In this document: positions 1 through 11,071 of the stretch, in pieces | How positions within the stretch are numbered: position 1 is the stretch's first letter | Layout: every line of letters begins with the position of its first letter | From: Melastoma dodecandrum | Lineage: Eukaryota > Streptophyta > Magnoliopsida > Myrtales > Melastomataceae | Assembly: GCA_029817715.1 (NCBI GenBank) | Contig: JARUPY010000083.1 | Span: 1,798,001-1,862,000 of the forward strand | Direction: 5' to 3' | Length of the DNA stretch: 64,000 nucleotides | Program-made: the position numbers and the translations under genes | The notes under the pieces: model-generated | What the model was told of the DNA's origin: nothing | The model's database searches: none | Seen by the model: the letters and a program-made list of their open reading frames with translations, nothing else

Positions 1-159
1 GCTACGAAACAAATGACTACTTCGGTCCTCCAGAATTAGTAACAAGTGTAGTAACCAGGGTAGAGAGGTAATTTCACAACATAAATAGGTTCGGTGTTAG
101 GTTCGGGAACACTGTTCAAAGTAGTAAATTTGTTTGTAAACAACTTCATTTTTTAGTAA

Positions 160-745
160 CTGATTACTACTTTTTTTAGTAAAAAGGGCTCAAAATTAGT
201 AAAAATTTCTAAGAGGAAGAGCTTTTTACTAACAAAAACGCCAGAATTAGTAAACAGATACTACTTATCGGCGTCATTCGTACAGTCCAAAGTAGTAAAA
301 TTTACTACCTTTCTTACTAACATTGCTCTGACTTTACTAAAACATTTCCGTTAGTAACGTCAATGCAGATGTAGTAAAAAAAGTAGTAAATTTTACTCAT
401 TTTTTTACTACAACTGGTTTGACTTTACTAAAATACGAAAAAATTTCGTAAAGTCAACGCAGAAGTTGTAAAATAAGGAGTAAATTTTACTACTTTTTTT
501 ACTACATCTGCGTTGACGTTACTAATGGAAATGTTTTAGTAAAGTCAGCGCAGAAGTAGTAAAATTGAACTGGAGTGAACAGTGAAAAAGTAGTAAAATT
601 TACATACTTGTTTACTACCTTTGCATTGACTTTACTAAAGGTTGACCGAAACGTAGTAAAATTTACTACTTTTTTTACTACTTTCGCGTTGACTTCATTA
701 GTAACGGTCAACTTTTAGTAAAATTTACTACTTTTCCTTAGTATT
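160..745. repeat. Fold-back repeat built from TAGTAAA / TTTACTA motifs
   Basis: The stretch is packed with the motif GTAGTAAA and its reverse complement TTTACTAC. Around 318-440 and 440-575 the two halves are near-perfect reverse complements of each other: the run at about 336-400 (from AAACATTTCCGTTAGTAACG through GCAGATGTAGTAAAAAAAGT) returns inverted at about 480-545. No protein-coding signal stands out. Dense short inverted motifs of this type are typical of subterminal regions of CACTA transposons or of fold-back MITEs. I see no CACTA terminus, so the class is an inference. Confidence 0.75.
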
Positions 746-899
746 AATTAGTAAACTACGTAACGGTTACGTGCACGTACCGTTAGCCGCTTCCCTTTCA
801 TCCCTAGCCTATTCTGCATTTCTTTTTTTGGTTTTATACGACTGCCTTATTTGTTCAAACTTTTATCTTTTTTAGAAAGGACCATTTGTTTTATTGTCT

Positions 900-1861
900 T
901 CTTTCGGAGGTTTTGAAACTTCTTCTCCGGTGGCCGTCCGGGGCTCCTAACAGCGGTGTGGCCCGATAGCGATGATATTACACTGGTTGCAAATAAGTTC
1001 TATCCCTTCATAGTGTATATGTTGGAGATGGCTCTCACCTTCCTGGACTTCCGGTGTCAGTTGCTCCTAGTTGATTTGGATGTTGGCACTAATGTTGATT
1101 TTCGTAAGCTCTCCTAAGGCTTCAACTATCTTCCATAAGAATTCCCTATTGTGGAATTCGATAGGCAGATGTGGGAGTCTAACCCAAATCAACGTGGATC
1201 CCCGGCTCGTTTTAGCTGGGTTAAAGAACATCTCTCATTTCCTCATTGTTAGGAGGCTGCTGTTGACGAGCCAAGGTCCCGAATGCCGGATGTAGTCTTT
1301 GTTTTCTTGGTTGAAAAGTCTAACCAGTAGGTAACCCATTTTCTTGGGGTGTGTGGTGAAGGCGAGGCAATGTTTCCACATCCTTTGGAGCTTCTGCGTG
1401 AGGGTCGATGGATAGATCGAGGGGTTTGATTATGATTGTTGTTTTCCATTTTTCATATTGTGGGTAGAGAGATCTTCCTTTGTTAATACCACAAGAGGGC
1501 TCTTTTGTCTCTTTGATGACTTGTTTGCTCCTGGTATTGCCTTCAATGTTGTGTGCTTGCTGAATTCCCAAGTTCTGGCTTGCCTTGAATACCGCTTCAG
1601 TTGGTGTGTAGCCCATTAATGCAGTCCTACAGGAAGTTGGTGGTGTTCTTTTAGTGTTGGGTGGCCGTTGGAAGTGTATTTATCGTTGGTGGGTGCTGTA
1701 GGGTAGATGCGCTGGAGGTTAGGGCATGATTGTGGGGAGGGTTGAAGGGTATTTGGTTGAAAGGGTTCTAGTGATGGATTTTTATTGAAGGATTTTTTAA
1801 TGAGAGAATCCATAGCTAGATATTGATTAACGCCACTTATTTTAACAATAATGTTTTTCAT
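900..1861 (-). pseudogene. LINE ORF1 remnant (DUF4283-like domain plus degenerate zinc knuckle)
   Basis: On the minus strand, around 1330-1090, a frame with a few stops reads like the DUF4283 domain of plant LINE ORF1 proteins: the motifs VRLFNQENKDYIRHSGPW, IWVRLPHLPIEFHNREFL and EALGELTKINI follow one another. Near 990-950 a degenerate CCHC knuckle follows (YEGIELICNQCN ... PHRC). The N-terminal side (1861-1320) is a low-complexity, proline/serine/asparagine-rich open stretch. The reading is broken by a stop in the middle of the DUF4283 part and again just after it. No endonuclease/RT follows downstream, because the fold-back repeat lies there. This is therefore an isolated fragment, and not the 5' half of the LINE at 5.2-9.1 kb. 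Confidence 0.6.
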
Positions 1862-2139
1862 AACGAGGAGTTCATATTATAAATATTTGGATTCACTGAA
1901 ATGTTTGAAACTATTTTGAATTGGGATGTCCCATGAAATGAGCTTTATTCCTAAATACGCTTTTTCGCAAAATAATTTGCTAATTATGGCAGAAAGATCC
2001 AAATTTTGGGCAAATATTGCCCCTAACACGTTGTTTGTAACATCAAGTGCATCGGAGATTGCTTATGGAGTTACTTGTGCCTCCCAGGAATGCCATGAAG
2101 CACGATAAAGTGAAGAAAACTCGGTTAGCTGATAATTTC

Positions 2140-2580
2140 TACATCTTACCTAATTGGGCGGTGCAGGAACAAGTTTAGAGGCACACTCAGGCTTATACTT
2201 CGCAGCTTATCGAAGGGATCATGATGTTTGCAAATAAGTCCAACAATCTGGTCCATTTGATGTGGTTAACATTACTTGTTGACTTTGAGCGTGTTGGGAC
2301 ATATAGTTGGGGCAATGCATACTTAGCCTGGTTATATCGTTATCTATGTAAGGTAGAACATCGTAAGGCTTCCCAGGTTTCTAATGCACTAATATTACTT
2401 CAGGTATGGGCATGAGATTGATTTCCACGTATTGCCTCTCTTAGGCATGGTACAATATTCGTTGATGGAATGCCTTTGAGCTATAGATGGGAGTTGACTT
2501 TGACGTGTGCATAGTACCATCACATGTCTTGTCTGCCTACCGAGAAGTCCTCGACAGATAGTGTCCTGATCAGGTACACA
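2140..2580 (+). pseudogene. Plant mobile domain (PMD, aminotransferase-like) fragment
   Basis: The plus frame contains the ordered motifs of the plant mobile domain: HTQAYTSQLIEG, then FANKSNNLVHLMWLTLLVDF, then GTYSWGNAYLAWLYRYLC, then ALILLQVWA followed by a stop, then FPRIASLRHG and SYRWELTLTCA. In intact family members the corresponding run is a Y.LxLIG..LFxDKS..VHL.YL..L.D, YSWGSA.LA.LYR.LC, and LQ.WAWERFP. Two in-frame stops break it, and the N-terminal half of the domain is absent. PMD sequences occur both as host genes (the MAIN/MAIL1 family) and inside MULE and gypsy elements. This one lies among transposon debris and is most likely transposon-derived. Confidence 0.6.
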
Positions 2581-2739
2581 TCATTCTTCATATACTTTTT
2601 AGGTTATTTGACATTGCACTTATTGATATTATAATTGAACTATTTAAGTGTTGTTTGACGGGAAGGGAGTGTTGGCATGCTAGAGTGTCGCTTGTTTGTT
2701 TCCATATCGTTGAGTGGCGCTTCTTCAACAGGGTTATAC

Positions 2740-4010
2740 GCCAATTTGGGTACCATCATATTTGTGGGGTGGTCTGGCTTAAAAGTGAATAAGGAGAAAA
2801 GTGAGATCATATTCAGATGGGTGAGAGATGCGATAAAAGGCAGAATCTTGGAAGCTTTTGGCTACAAACAAGGGAAATTTCCTGTGAGATACCTTGGTAC
2901 ACCCTTGGTAACAAAAAGACTTGTGGAAAATGACTGCATACAACTAGTGGGCACCATAACAAACAAAGTATCGAACTGGACATGTAGGAAGCTCTCATAT
3001 GTCGGCAAGGTACAACCAGCGCGATCGATACTTTTCTCTATACAATCCTATTGAGCGAGCCCTTGCCAATAGAGGTATGTAGGAGAATAGATAGAATAAT
3101 GTCGAATTTCCTTTGGGGATGGGATGGGGAAGACCATAGGAGAGCGAAAGTGAGATGGGAGGAGGTATATGCTTGCCAATGGATGAAGGGGACGGGGTCT
3201 CAAAAGACCATTGGACTGGAATGGAATAGCTCTAATGAAACACTTATGGAATCTTATTGCTGAATAGGATAACTCTCTCTAGTCCAAATGGGTATACGCA
3301 AAATTAATCAAAGGACATAACATATGGGAAATGATGGCAACATCTAATTGCTCTTATATATGGAGAAGGATACTTCTACTAAGGCAAATGATGAAGGAAC
3401 TGATAACATGGAAAATAGGAGGTGGGAGTAAAATATCATTACAGCAGGACAATTGGGCAACATGTGGGGTTCTTGAAAACCTATTCTCCAGAAAGTTATG
3501 GCAAGAATCATGTATCCCCATGAATGCGAAGGTCAATGAAGTCTTCCAAAGAGAAGTATGGGGAGCATACATGAAAGAAGCGAAGGGACTAGGGAGAAAA
3601 TTAGAGTTCTATAGAGAATTGAATAAGAACAATCGCATTGGACTAGAGACAAAGACAGGGGGAAGATCGAGCCATGTGGTTGGGAGGCGGCGGAAATTGT
3701 TTCACAATTAAATCTCCGTGGAATAAGCTACGACCAAGAGGGGGTGCGGCAGGATGGGCAAATTGGATATGGCAAATGGAAATCCCATCACACTAGTCAT
3801 TTATAGTATGATTGATTGCAAGGGGCAAGCTATATACTTCCCATTATTGGTATCGAAATGGCGTATCCATCTCACCAAAATGTGTAATATGTGATTCGGA
3901 GGAGAAAACAGTTGACCATCTATTCTTCATGTGTGATTACTCGAGAAGAAGCTGGGTACAACTACACAAACTTATGGAGTTCCAGTTTAATATCCATTGA
4001 TGGGAGGATA
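2740..4010 (+). mobile_element. LINE ORF2 C-terminal remnant (RT thumb and zinc-binding region)
   Basis: The plus strand carries the downstream part of a LINE reverse transcriptase in fragments. About 2785-3050 has NKEKSEIIF, FPVRYLGTPL and NWTCRKLSYVGKVQPARS, the usual LINE block after the YADD motif. Then IMSNFLWGW...KVRWEEV follows (3090-3165), then a SYIWRRILLLRQ...WKIGGGSKISL block (3350-3440), then an RVT zinc-binding block at 3860-3960 with the pattern CVICDSEEKTVDHLFFMC. Frames change between blocks and stops interrupt them. No YADD catalytic block or endonuclease lies upstream, so it is 5'-truncated. It differs from the LINE at 5.2-9.1 kb and no RNase H part was seen. Confidence 0.7.
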
Positions 4011-5165
4011 TGAACAATATACAAATGGCTATAACAAGTATAGAAGGAGGGGAAAGAATGGTGGTTGTAGTACCCGGGCTTATATAGTACATATGGTAGG
4101 AAAGGACTACCAAAAGAGTTGAAGGCAAAAGGGCAGCAACATGTGTAATTGCCCTGAAAGCATATGGGCTTCTCTAGAGATGAAAAGGTTATGCTTGATG
4201 GTTGGAATGTGGGCTAAGGGAGAAAATAAGAGCGCACCCACCACAGAGACAAAATAGGGCCACAATAAATAGAGGGATTTGGAGTTAGGTCGGACCGAGG
4301 ACATGGAAATGTAAGGAGCTCGTATTAGAGCATAAAAACTCCAGAGAAGAGGATCTAGGACCAGGCGAGGAATCCACCATGAGCAAAGATTATGCCAAAG
4401 TATCGTCATGGGACTGTCGGGGAAGATCTCCGATACCGAGGAGTCAGAGGGACACCTTGGGTGACACACCGTCAGAGAGAGGGGCCATTAAGTTTCGACA
4501 TGACGAATTACTTCAAGAGTTTGCAGAGGAGCTTACAATGAAGCGAACGAATCCCAAAGAAAAAAGCCATGAACAAGTTGGAGACAACAAGGACGGTTAA
4601 GAGGGTTGGCTTGAGCTTTGATACTTTGGGATGATATGTCAAGTGCATATTCGTTTTTGTGATGTATGGCCAAACTATTGAACCAGGTCAATTGGGTTGA
4701 ATCATATACTTTGATGGCTCTAAAAGAGTCTAGTCTAGTATATACATAATTGAGAATAGGGTAGAGGGGAGTAGAAGTAATTAGAGAAGTTGAAGTAATT
4801 AGAGAATAGTTGAGATGTGACTACATGACTTTATACATCGACCAACTATATTCGTCAACTCCATAAACACCTTTCAAGGCTCCAAGAGACATCTAGCTCA
4901 TTCATTCATACCCGGATCATGATGAACCAGTTTGTCATGTAATATAGCTCTTTGCAGGGACTTCGTTACAACAGGAAGAGGTCCAAGGGCATGAATCACC
5001 ACTGCCGATTCGGCGTTATTCGAAAAGGATTTGAGGTCATTGAGGGACACGTCGATTATTGAAGGAATAAATGTATTATTTGATTCTTTAAGTTGCTTCA
5101 ACTGGACTAAATGTAGATACTTCTTCAAGTATCATTATGTTGTTAAGTTAGTTGATGTTTGACTA
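4010..5165. other. No recognisable gene; probable transposon-derived filler
   Basis: Several short open frames exist (for example 4379-4600 on + and 4898-5128 on -), but none shows a domain I recognise and none has supporting splice structure. The AT-rich stretch 4640-4860 contains a short direct repeat (AGTAATTAGAGAA twice near 4775-4805). Confidence 0.5.
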
Positions 5166-5229
5166 TATTATTTTTTTGGTAGAATAGAGATGCATATATA
5201 TCTTAGGTGTCAAGTGTTTATATTACACC

Positions 5230-6124
5230 AATGAGCGGCCCGAAACCTCTTGAGGGTTCGGGGCCGGATGGTCTTGGTGTAGCAGATCTAACACGTAGTC
5301 TTGTGAAAATAAAAGACCGGTAGACTCCTCGTCTTATAGTGCGGCCTGTTTCACAAGCTTGTCCGCTACCCGGTTCTTTCTTCAGAATTTATGGACTAAT
5401 TATTTTCAGCTAGAACTTATTTAAGAGCGATCTACAATTAGTCACAATAGGGGTGATTAGTGGGGGGCATGCGAGCTCAGCATGTACGTAGTGCTTTAGT
5501 GGTTTCGCGTCTGTTTGGATGGTTATGATTGTTATGCCTATCTGTTTTGCTAGCTTGATGCCTTCCATTAGTGCGAGTGGTTCGACAATTAAGCTATTAG
5601 TGTTTGAAATTCTCTTCGTGAATCCACCTATCCATGTTCCTTTCTGGTTTCTGATAACACCGCCTAAGCCCGAACTCAACTGGTTTGTTGTTGTTGATGC
5701 GTCTATGTTGAGAGTAAATGGGATTTCATTTGAGGGTGTACATTTTGAGTCGGCTTCTGCGGCTCCAGATTGACGGTGATCTGTGTGTTTGGTGCCTTAT
5801 TCTGTTTTTTTGCAGCCTATGATCGCCTGAATCTCTGTTGCTTTGGTGATTATTATGCCTTTGGTGCCTTTGATGACTGCTCTGTTCCCAAAGGCTGTGC
5901 TGCATTTTTGTTTCTATAGATGCAAAAATGATGTTCCACTGTAAGCCTTTGATGTTTCTCTTTGTGGCCCCTATTGAGTGCAGATTCCCTTGGAGCCAGT
6001 TCTTGGTAGATTGTGCCGAGTACTTCAGTAGGTGTTTAGGCGTCGGGAACAGAGACCATGTTGCCTGTGCTAATAGGCAATCACTTAAGGCATGTAGGAT
6101 AGTTTCTTGTTCCCATTCACACAC
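5230..6124 (-). pseudogene. LINE zinc-binding region and RNase H (broken)
   Basis: At 6124-6030 the minus frame reads CEWEQETILHALSDCLLAQATW, cut here into CEWEQETILHAL and LAQATWSLFPTP, the RVT zinc-binding block. From 5679 an RNase H domain follows: GLGGVIRNQKGTWIGGF, EPLALMEGIKLAKQIGIT, IQTDAKPLKHYV. Its tail, at about 5390-5230, reads RVADKLVKQAAL then a stop, then YVLDLLHQDHP. The acidic residues of EALAL..GI and the TDA motif are recognisable, though the E..AL block reads EPLALMEG. Confidence 0.75.
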
Positions 6125-6719
6125 TGGACATTTATCATCTGCGGTGATCTTCCTTTGGTGGAGTAGTTCTTTAGTAGGCCTCCTGTTCCACCATGCTAGC
6201 CATAGGAATATTTTCTACTTGGGTAGAATGGCTAGTTTCAATTTCCAAGACAAGTTTGCTTCTGGATAGTGTGGGAGTGCTGAGTGTGCTATCTCGTATG
6301 ATGATGCTGTGGAGAATTCTCCATGGCTAGTTGGCTCCATGCAACTCTATCATTGCCCTACGTTAGCATGTGTTCATTGAATTTTCGTCCAGATTCCCTC
6401 CGACAGTAGCATTGTCACTCCTGTTACTTCCCAGGTGTCGTTCCGATGGTAATCTTTGACCCTTTCCTTTGATTCTTCCCTATATAGTGCTCCAATGATA
6501 AAGTTCTTGAGTTTCCCGATTCTTAACCAGTCATCTTCTCATAATTTGGTTTGCATCCCTCTTTTGATGAAAATCATTGTCCCCTGTTCTTTCTAGCCCT
6601 GGCTTGAAATAGTAAGGCTTTATTCCTAGCCTTGACTTGAAATAGTCTCAGTCCTCTTTGTCCTAATTCTTCGTTAATTTTCCTTGGCAATCTAATGTAG
6701 GACATTTGGTACACGTGAA

Positions 6720-8126
6720 TAGATTATGAAACAGACTTGATTACCACTGTCCTTGCTGCTTTGGATAGGAATTTCAATTGCCAGCCTGCAAACTGTCCTC
6801 TTATTCTGTCTACTAATGCGCTATATATGTTCATGCTGCTTGTTCCTGATCTAAGTGGGAATCCTAGGTCAGGGCTGAGGTTGGTTGTTGCGCTGAATCC
6901 TGTTGTTCTGGATAGCTTCCTAGCTGCCCTTTGTCTACATTGGCTGAGAACAGAATTTTGCTTTTGTCCGCATTCACTTCTTGTCCTGAGATTTTGCAGA
7001 ATCACAGTGCTCTTTCGATTGTCTTTGCATTCTCCATTGTTGCCTTTCCAAATAGGAGCTGCACAAAATAGGTGTGAGAATGATGGTTCTCCTCAAATAG
7101 GTGTGAGAATGATGGTTCTCCTCTGCTAGCCGTAATCTTGTCCCACTTGCCTACGTTACATTCTTTTTTTATTAAGATTCCCAGGTATTAGAGGATGAAA
7201 ATGTAAGGAGAGAGTGGGTCTCCTTACCTGATTCCTCGAGTAGGTTGAAAGGGGCCGAGTTGGCCTCCATTGAAGAAGATGCTATAGCTTGCTTTGGTGG
7301 CACAATTTAGGATGAGGTCTGTTGTTCTTTCTGGGAAGTTGAAAAATGTTAGCATTTTCCTGATGAATGTCCATTCCAGTCTATCGAAAGCTTTGTCCAG
7401 GTCCACTTTGATGGCTAAATAGCCTTTTCTTCCTTTTTTAAGCTAAAATTGTGTAGAATTTCCTGTGCAATGATAAAATTGTGTGCCGGTCTTCTACCAG
7501 GCATGAAATAACTTTGATAGCGTGAAACTAGGTATGTCATTAGCGGCCGTATTCTGTGAACTAGTACCTTGGATATGAGTTTGTATGCTGTGTTACAAAG
7601 AGAGATCGGTCTTAGCTGGTTTATGCTCTGGGGCTTTGTACCTTCGGGATTAGAACTATTAGTGTTGCTCCTAGCTCCTTGGGTATGTTGTTTTGCGAAA
7701 AGGTTCGGAGACTAGCTTCATCAGCGAGTCCCTCACTGTCGGCCAGAATTTCGGGAAGAAAATGGGGTGTAATCTGTCTAGTCCCGGGGCTTTTGTGGGG
7801 TGTAGTGAGAATAGTGCTTCCTTTGCCTCCTTGATGTCACATTGTCTCTTCAGTGAATTATGGCTTTGAGTGTTAATTGATGGTTGCCCTATTAAGCTTG
7901 GCTCTAGTCTTAAATCTTCTCCCTGACTTGTTTTCCTTTGGTTTATGGTGGACCTATCTATGAATGAATTCCTGATGTGGTCGGCAAGTGTGCCGGGATC
8001 GTCAATCCATGTGTTTCCTATCTTCAAGATTGAAATTCTGTTGGCTCTCCTTCTAGCTATAGCGGTACCATGAAAATATTTTGTGTTCCTTTCTCCTTCT
8101 AGTATCCAATTCGTTCTTGCCTTCAT
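6720..8126 (-). pseudogene. LINE reverse transcriptase domain (broken)
   Basis: Recognisable blocks are KARTNWILEGERNTKYFH at about 8120-8070, KAPGLDRLHPIFFPKFW (the RT entry motif) near 7790-7740, MDLDKAFDRLEWTFIRKML at 7406-7350, the GPFQPTRGIR block at about 7255-7224, and QFAGWQLKFLSKAARTVVIK at about 6800-6740. The last block is almost identical to one in the intronic LINE at 14.23-14.29 kb. The catalytic YADD region itself (expected near 7050) is damaged, and a short direct repeat (AATAGGTGTGAGAATGATGG twice at 7066-7115) lies there. Confidence 0.8.
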
Positions 8127-8429
8127 GAACCATAGTTTGTTGGAGGATGCTCTCGTATTCTTGTATTAGCTTCTTCTCTAGTTCTCTGAGGAATGTTGAG
8201 TTCTTTTGTTCTAGGTAGATTTGTATTTCTTTTCTTCTGGCTTTTATTTGGTTCTTTTTATTCCTTATGTTGCCGACAATTTCCTTATTCCATATCCTTG
8301 CCTTGTCTAAGAACAGCTTGGTGGCTCTGCTATAGTAATTTGCTTTTTCCTCCCATGTCTCTCTAACCAGATTTGGGAGTTCTTCGTGAGTTAGCCATGC
8401 AGTGTGAAAGTGGAAGGGTCTTTCTAGTC

Positions 8430-9136
8430 TAGGTAGGGGTTGTCCCTCTAGATCTAGTAGGACTGGCCTGTGGTCTGAATGTAGTCTAGGTAGGTGTCAT
8501 ACCTGGCTTCCGGAAACAAATTAAGCCACTCTAGGTTGGCAACTGCCCTATCTAGCCTTTCTGGTATCCTCCCTACACTTCTTAGGCTGCACCATGTTGT
8601 TCGGGGTCCTGCGTATCCCAGGTCTATCATTGAACAGTAGTCAAAACAGTCTGCAAAGCTCCTAGTTTGGGATATCGAGACCTTGTTCCTTCCTAGTTTG
8701 TCAGCTTGTTCTAGGATGCTGTTAAAATCTCCCATCATGAGCCAAGGAGTGCCTATGCTATCCGTAATCTTCCTGCAGTTTTGCCAGACTAATTTTCTAT
8801 CCCTACTCCTAGGACTCGCATAAATTGCGGAAAGAAGCCAGGTGTTGGAGGTAGGGAATCTAACCCTCTGTGTGCAGCTCTTGTTCTGTGATTGCAAGTT
8901 CCTCCACTTCTAGTAGGTGGGGATGCCAGAGTATCCAGATGCCTCCGCTTAGTCCTGTAGAATCCGAGCATATGAATCCCTTGTATGGCATGTTCCCCGC
9001 AACTTCCGCCGGCCGCTCCTGAATCCTGGTTTCCATTATCACTGTCAGAGTTGGTGTGGGCTTGATATAGGTCCCAAAAGTGTCTCATGAAGGCGGGGTT
9101 TGAAGCTCTCCTGCAGTTCCATATTAATGTCTTCAT
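8430..9136 (-). pseudogene. LINE endonuclease domain (broken)
   Basis: The ORF2 start reads MKTLIWNCRRASNPAFMRHF, the classic opening of plant LINE endonucleases (normally IWNCRGAGNP.F). Later blocks are FICSDSTGLSGGIWILWHP, WLLSAIYASPRSRDRKLVW, PWLMMGDFNSIL (catalytic GDFN motif) and GRIPERLDRAVANLEW. These blocks lie in three different frames, so several indels have broken the gene. The order and spacing match a whole endonuclease/exonuclease/phosphatase fold. Confidence 0.8.
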
Positions 9137-9339
9137 GGTGGGTCATATGGTGGAAAGCTTTCTGCTATGATTACATTGCCATGGATACGGCTTCAGGGTG
9201 AAGATCTGTCTGCCTATCCCATGCTTGTGGTGTTGGTTCCATTGTTACGTGTAGGCCCGATGTTCTCCTTGGGTGCTTAAAGATCTTCTAGCAGAATCTG
9301 AGGAGTGGTGATTATATTATTTGATGTAGTTACTTTTTC

Positions 9340-11060
9340 TGCAATTCCGTTCTTAGCTTGTTTCACACCTATTTTAAGTGAATATGTTTTGCACGAACAC
9401 CAGGAACCTCTCTGCACTTGGCAAAATTTGCCAAGTAACATGACATCACTGTTTGAGACAACGCCTTAAGCAAAATTTTGCTAATACAATATTTGATAAT
9501 TAAAATAACGACTAACCTGGCTTAAGTCATTATCTCAAACAACAAATTTTCTATAATTAAAATTCATTGTTTGAAACAACAACTCAAGGGGCATTAATTT
9601 GGGAGTTTTGAAAATTCAAACGATATAACAACTTTTTTTTCCAAACTAACCATACGAACATACAAACCTTAGTAAAAGAAGAAGAAAATTTTGGCACAAT
9701 GGAGCTGACTCACTCAACCCTCTTCAAAATGGTTGGTCGAAATAAATAAGAGGATTAATGTTGGAATGAGGGAAACTTGGTTGGATCTGAAGAAGGTATG
9801 GTGCGCTTACTTTAACGATAAAATGCACAACCCGTCAGGGCTATGGTTGTTGAATGGATGAGGTGGTTTTTAAATAATATAGTTTTTTCAGTGGAACTGG
9901 TTTTTTTTCTTTTTTTTTAGAAAAAGGAATGGTGAGTCACTTGAGTTTTGTTCCAAAAAGACTGTTCGGAGAAATATCGAAATATGGCAACAATTTTTAA
10001 AATTAGTCCAAATAATCCCTCTAACTCATTTATAAAAACATTTGTCATCCGTAAATACATCGTGCTTCAATGAGTTCGTATTTTGAAATTTCAAACATGA
10101 CTCCTAACATATTTACCTAAGCGTGTCAAAATGAAACTCAAAACCATTCAAAAAAATATCAAAAACTAAATATATATTAAAAAATATTTTCATAATAATC
10201 TAAAATTAAAATCGTTACATTTATAATCCAACTAACTAAATAATAATAAGTATAGCGATTACATCATTTCAAACTAAAAATATTAAAAACATACCATGTT
10301 TTATAAAATCAAAATTTTAATTTAAAATAATATTCCGCTTTGTGTTACCACCTTACTTCAATCATGTCATCATCATCCATATCTCCTAATTTTTTATCTC
10401 ACCAAAGTCCGAAAAATCTAACGTTATCGGTGAGACTTGTGTTAAATCATCCACCCATAAATTTTTATAACAAAGGAAAATAATATATAAAAAATAATGA
10501 CACAACTAAAAGAGATTTAATTTTAAAAATAAAAAATAAAATGACTTCACTTACCTCTTAGAATTCTTGGTGCAAAGAAAAAATAACGACGATTCTTCCG
10601 AGAAAGAAGAAAACAAAGATGACAAACAAGCCCATTAAAGAGATTATAAATAAATGAAACAAATATTATTTAATTTTAAATTAAATGAATTATGCATGTA
10701 TATAAATTGATGTTTAATTTATCATGACGTGTCCCAACTTTTTTTCGTCGAACCATGACGTGTCGTATCCAGATGGATTTTGTAACAAAAAATTAATAAT
10801 AATAATAAAATACTAATGATTTTCCTGTTATTTCCGAATGAAAAGCCAAATACTGTCAGGGGAACCTCCGTGTTGGAAAAAGACAAATAAGAAAATAATA
10901 TATATATATATCTTTGCTTGAGTTATTAATCAAGTTTATTCGTATGCCTTTCCAACTAATGAGAGGGCAACTAATCTACATATATGTAGAAGTACATAAT
11001 ATTCATAAGGTATTTCTCCAGCAGAAGAATTAACACCACGAACAATGTCCGCCCCGAGAC
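9340..11060. other. AT-rich intergenic DNA, no gene seen
   Basis: Low-complexity, AT-rich sequence lies between the LINE and the LMBD2 gene. It holds short inverted motifs (for example near 9410-9430, CTTGGCAAAATTTGCCAAG, a palindrome) and a short TA run at 10900-10910. A TTTATT at 10935-10940 is an AATAAA on the minus strand, about 130 bases past the LMBD2 stop, and may be its poly(A) signal. Confidence 0.5.
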
Positions 11061-11071
11061 GCATCTTGCCA

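Larger units (their letters stand above)
5170..9330 (-). mobile_element. 5'-truncated L1-type LINE with endonuclease, RT and RNase H
   Basis: Reading down the minus strand, the pieces come in the order expected for a plant L1-clade LINE ORF2: apurinic endonuclease (9136 to about 8430), reverse transcriptase (about 8130 to 6720), RT zinc-binding region (about 6130-5950) and a C-terminal RNase H (about 5680-5230). The 3' side ends near 5170-5178 with a run of T on the plus strand, which is an A-run on the element strand and fits a short poly(A) tail. The 5' side stops near 9330 with only a scrap of sequence upstream of ORF2 and no ORF1. Many frame breaks show it is long dead. The LINE in the LMBD2 intron belongs to a related family. 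Confidence 0.85.

Noticed and set aside
4379..4600. 73-codon frame considered as a small gene
   Set aside because: Preceded and followed by decayed repeat DNA, no motif, no promoter or splice evidence.
4898..5128. 76-codon frame on - considered as a gene
   Set aside because: No recognisable domain, adjacent to a LINE end; cannot be supported from sequence alone.
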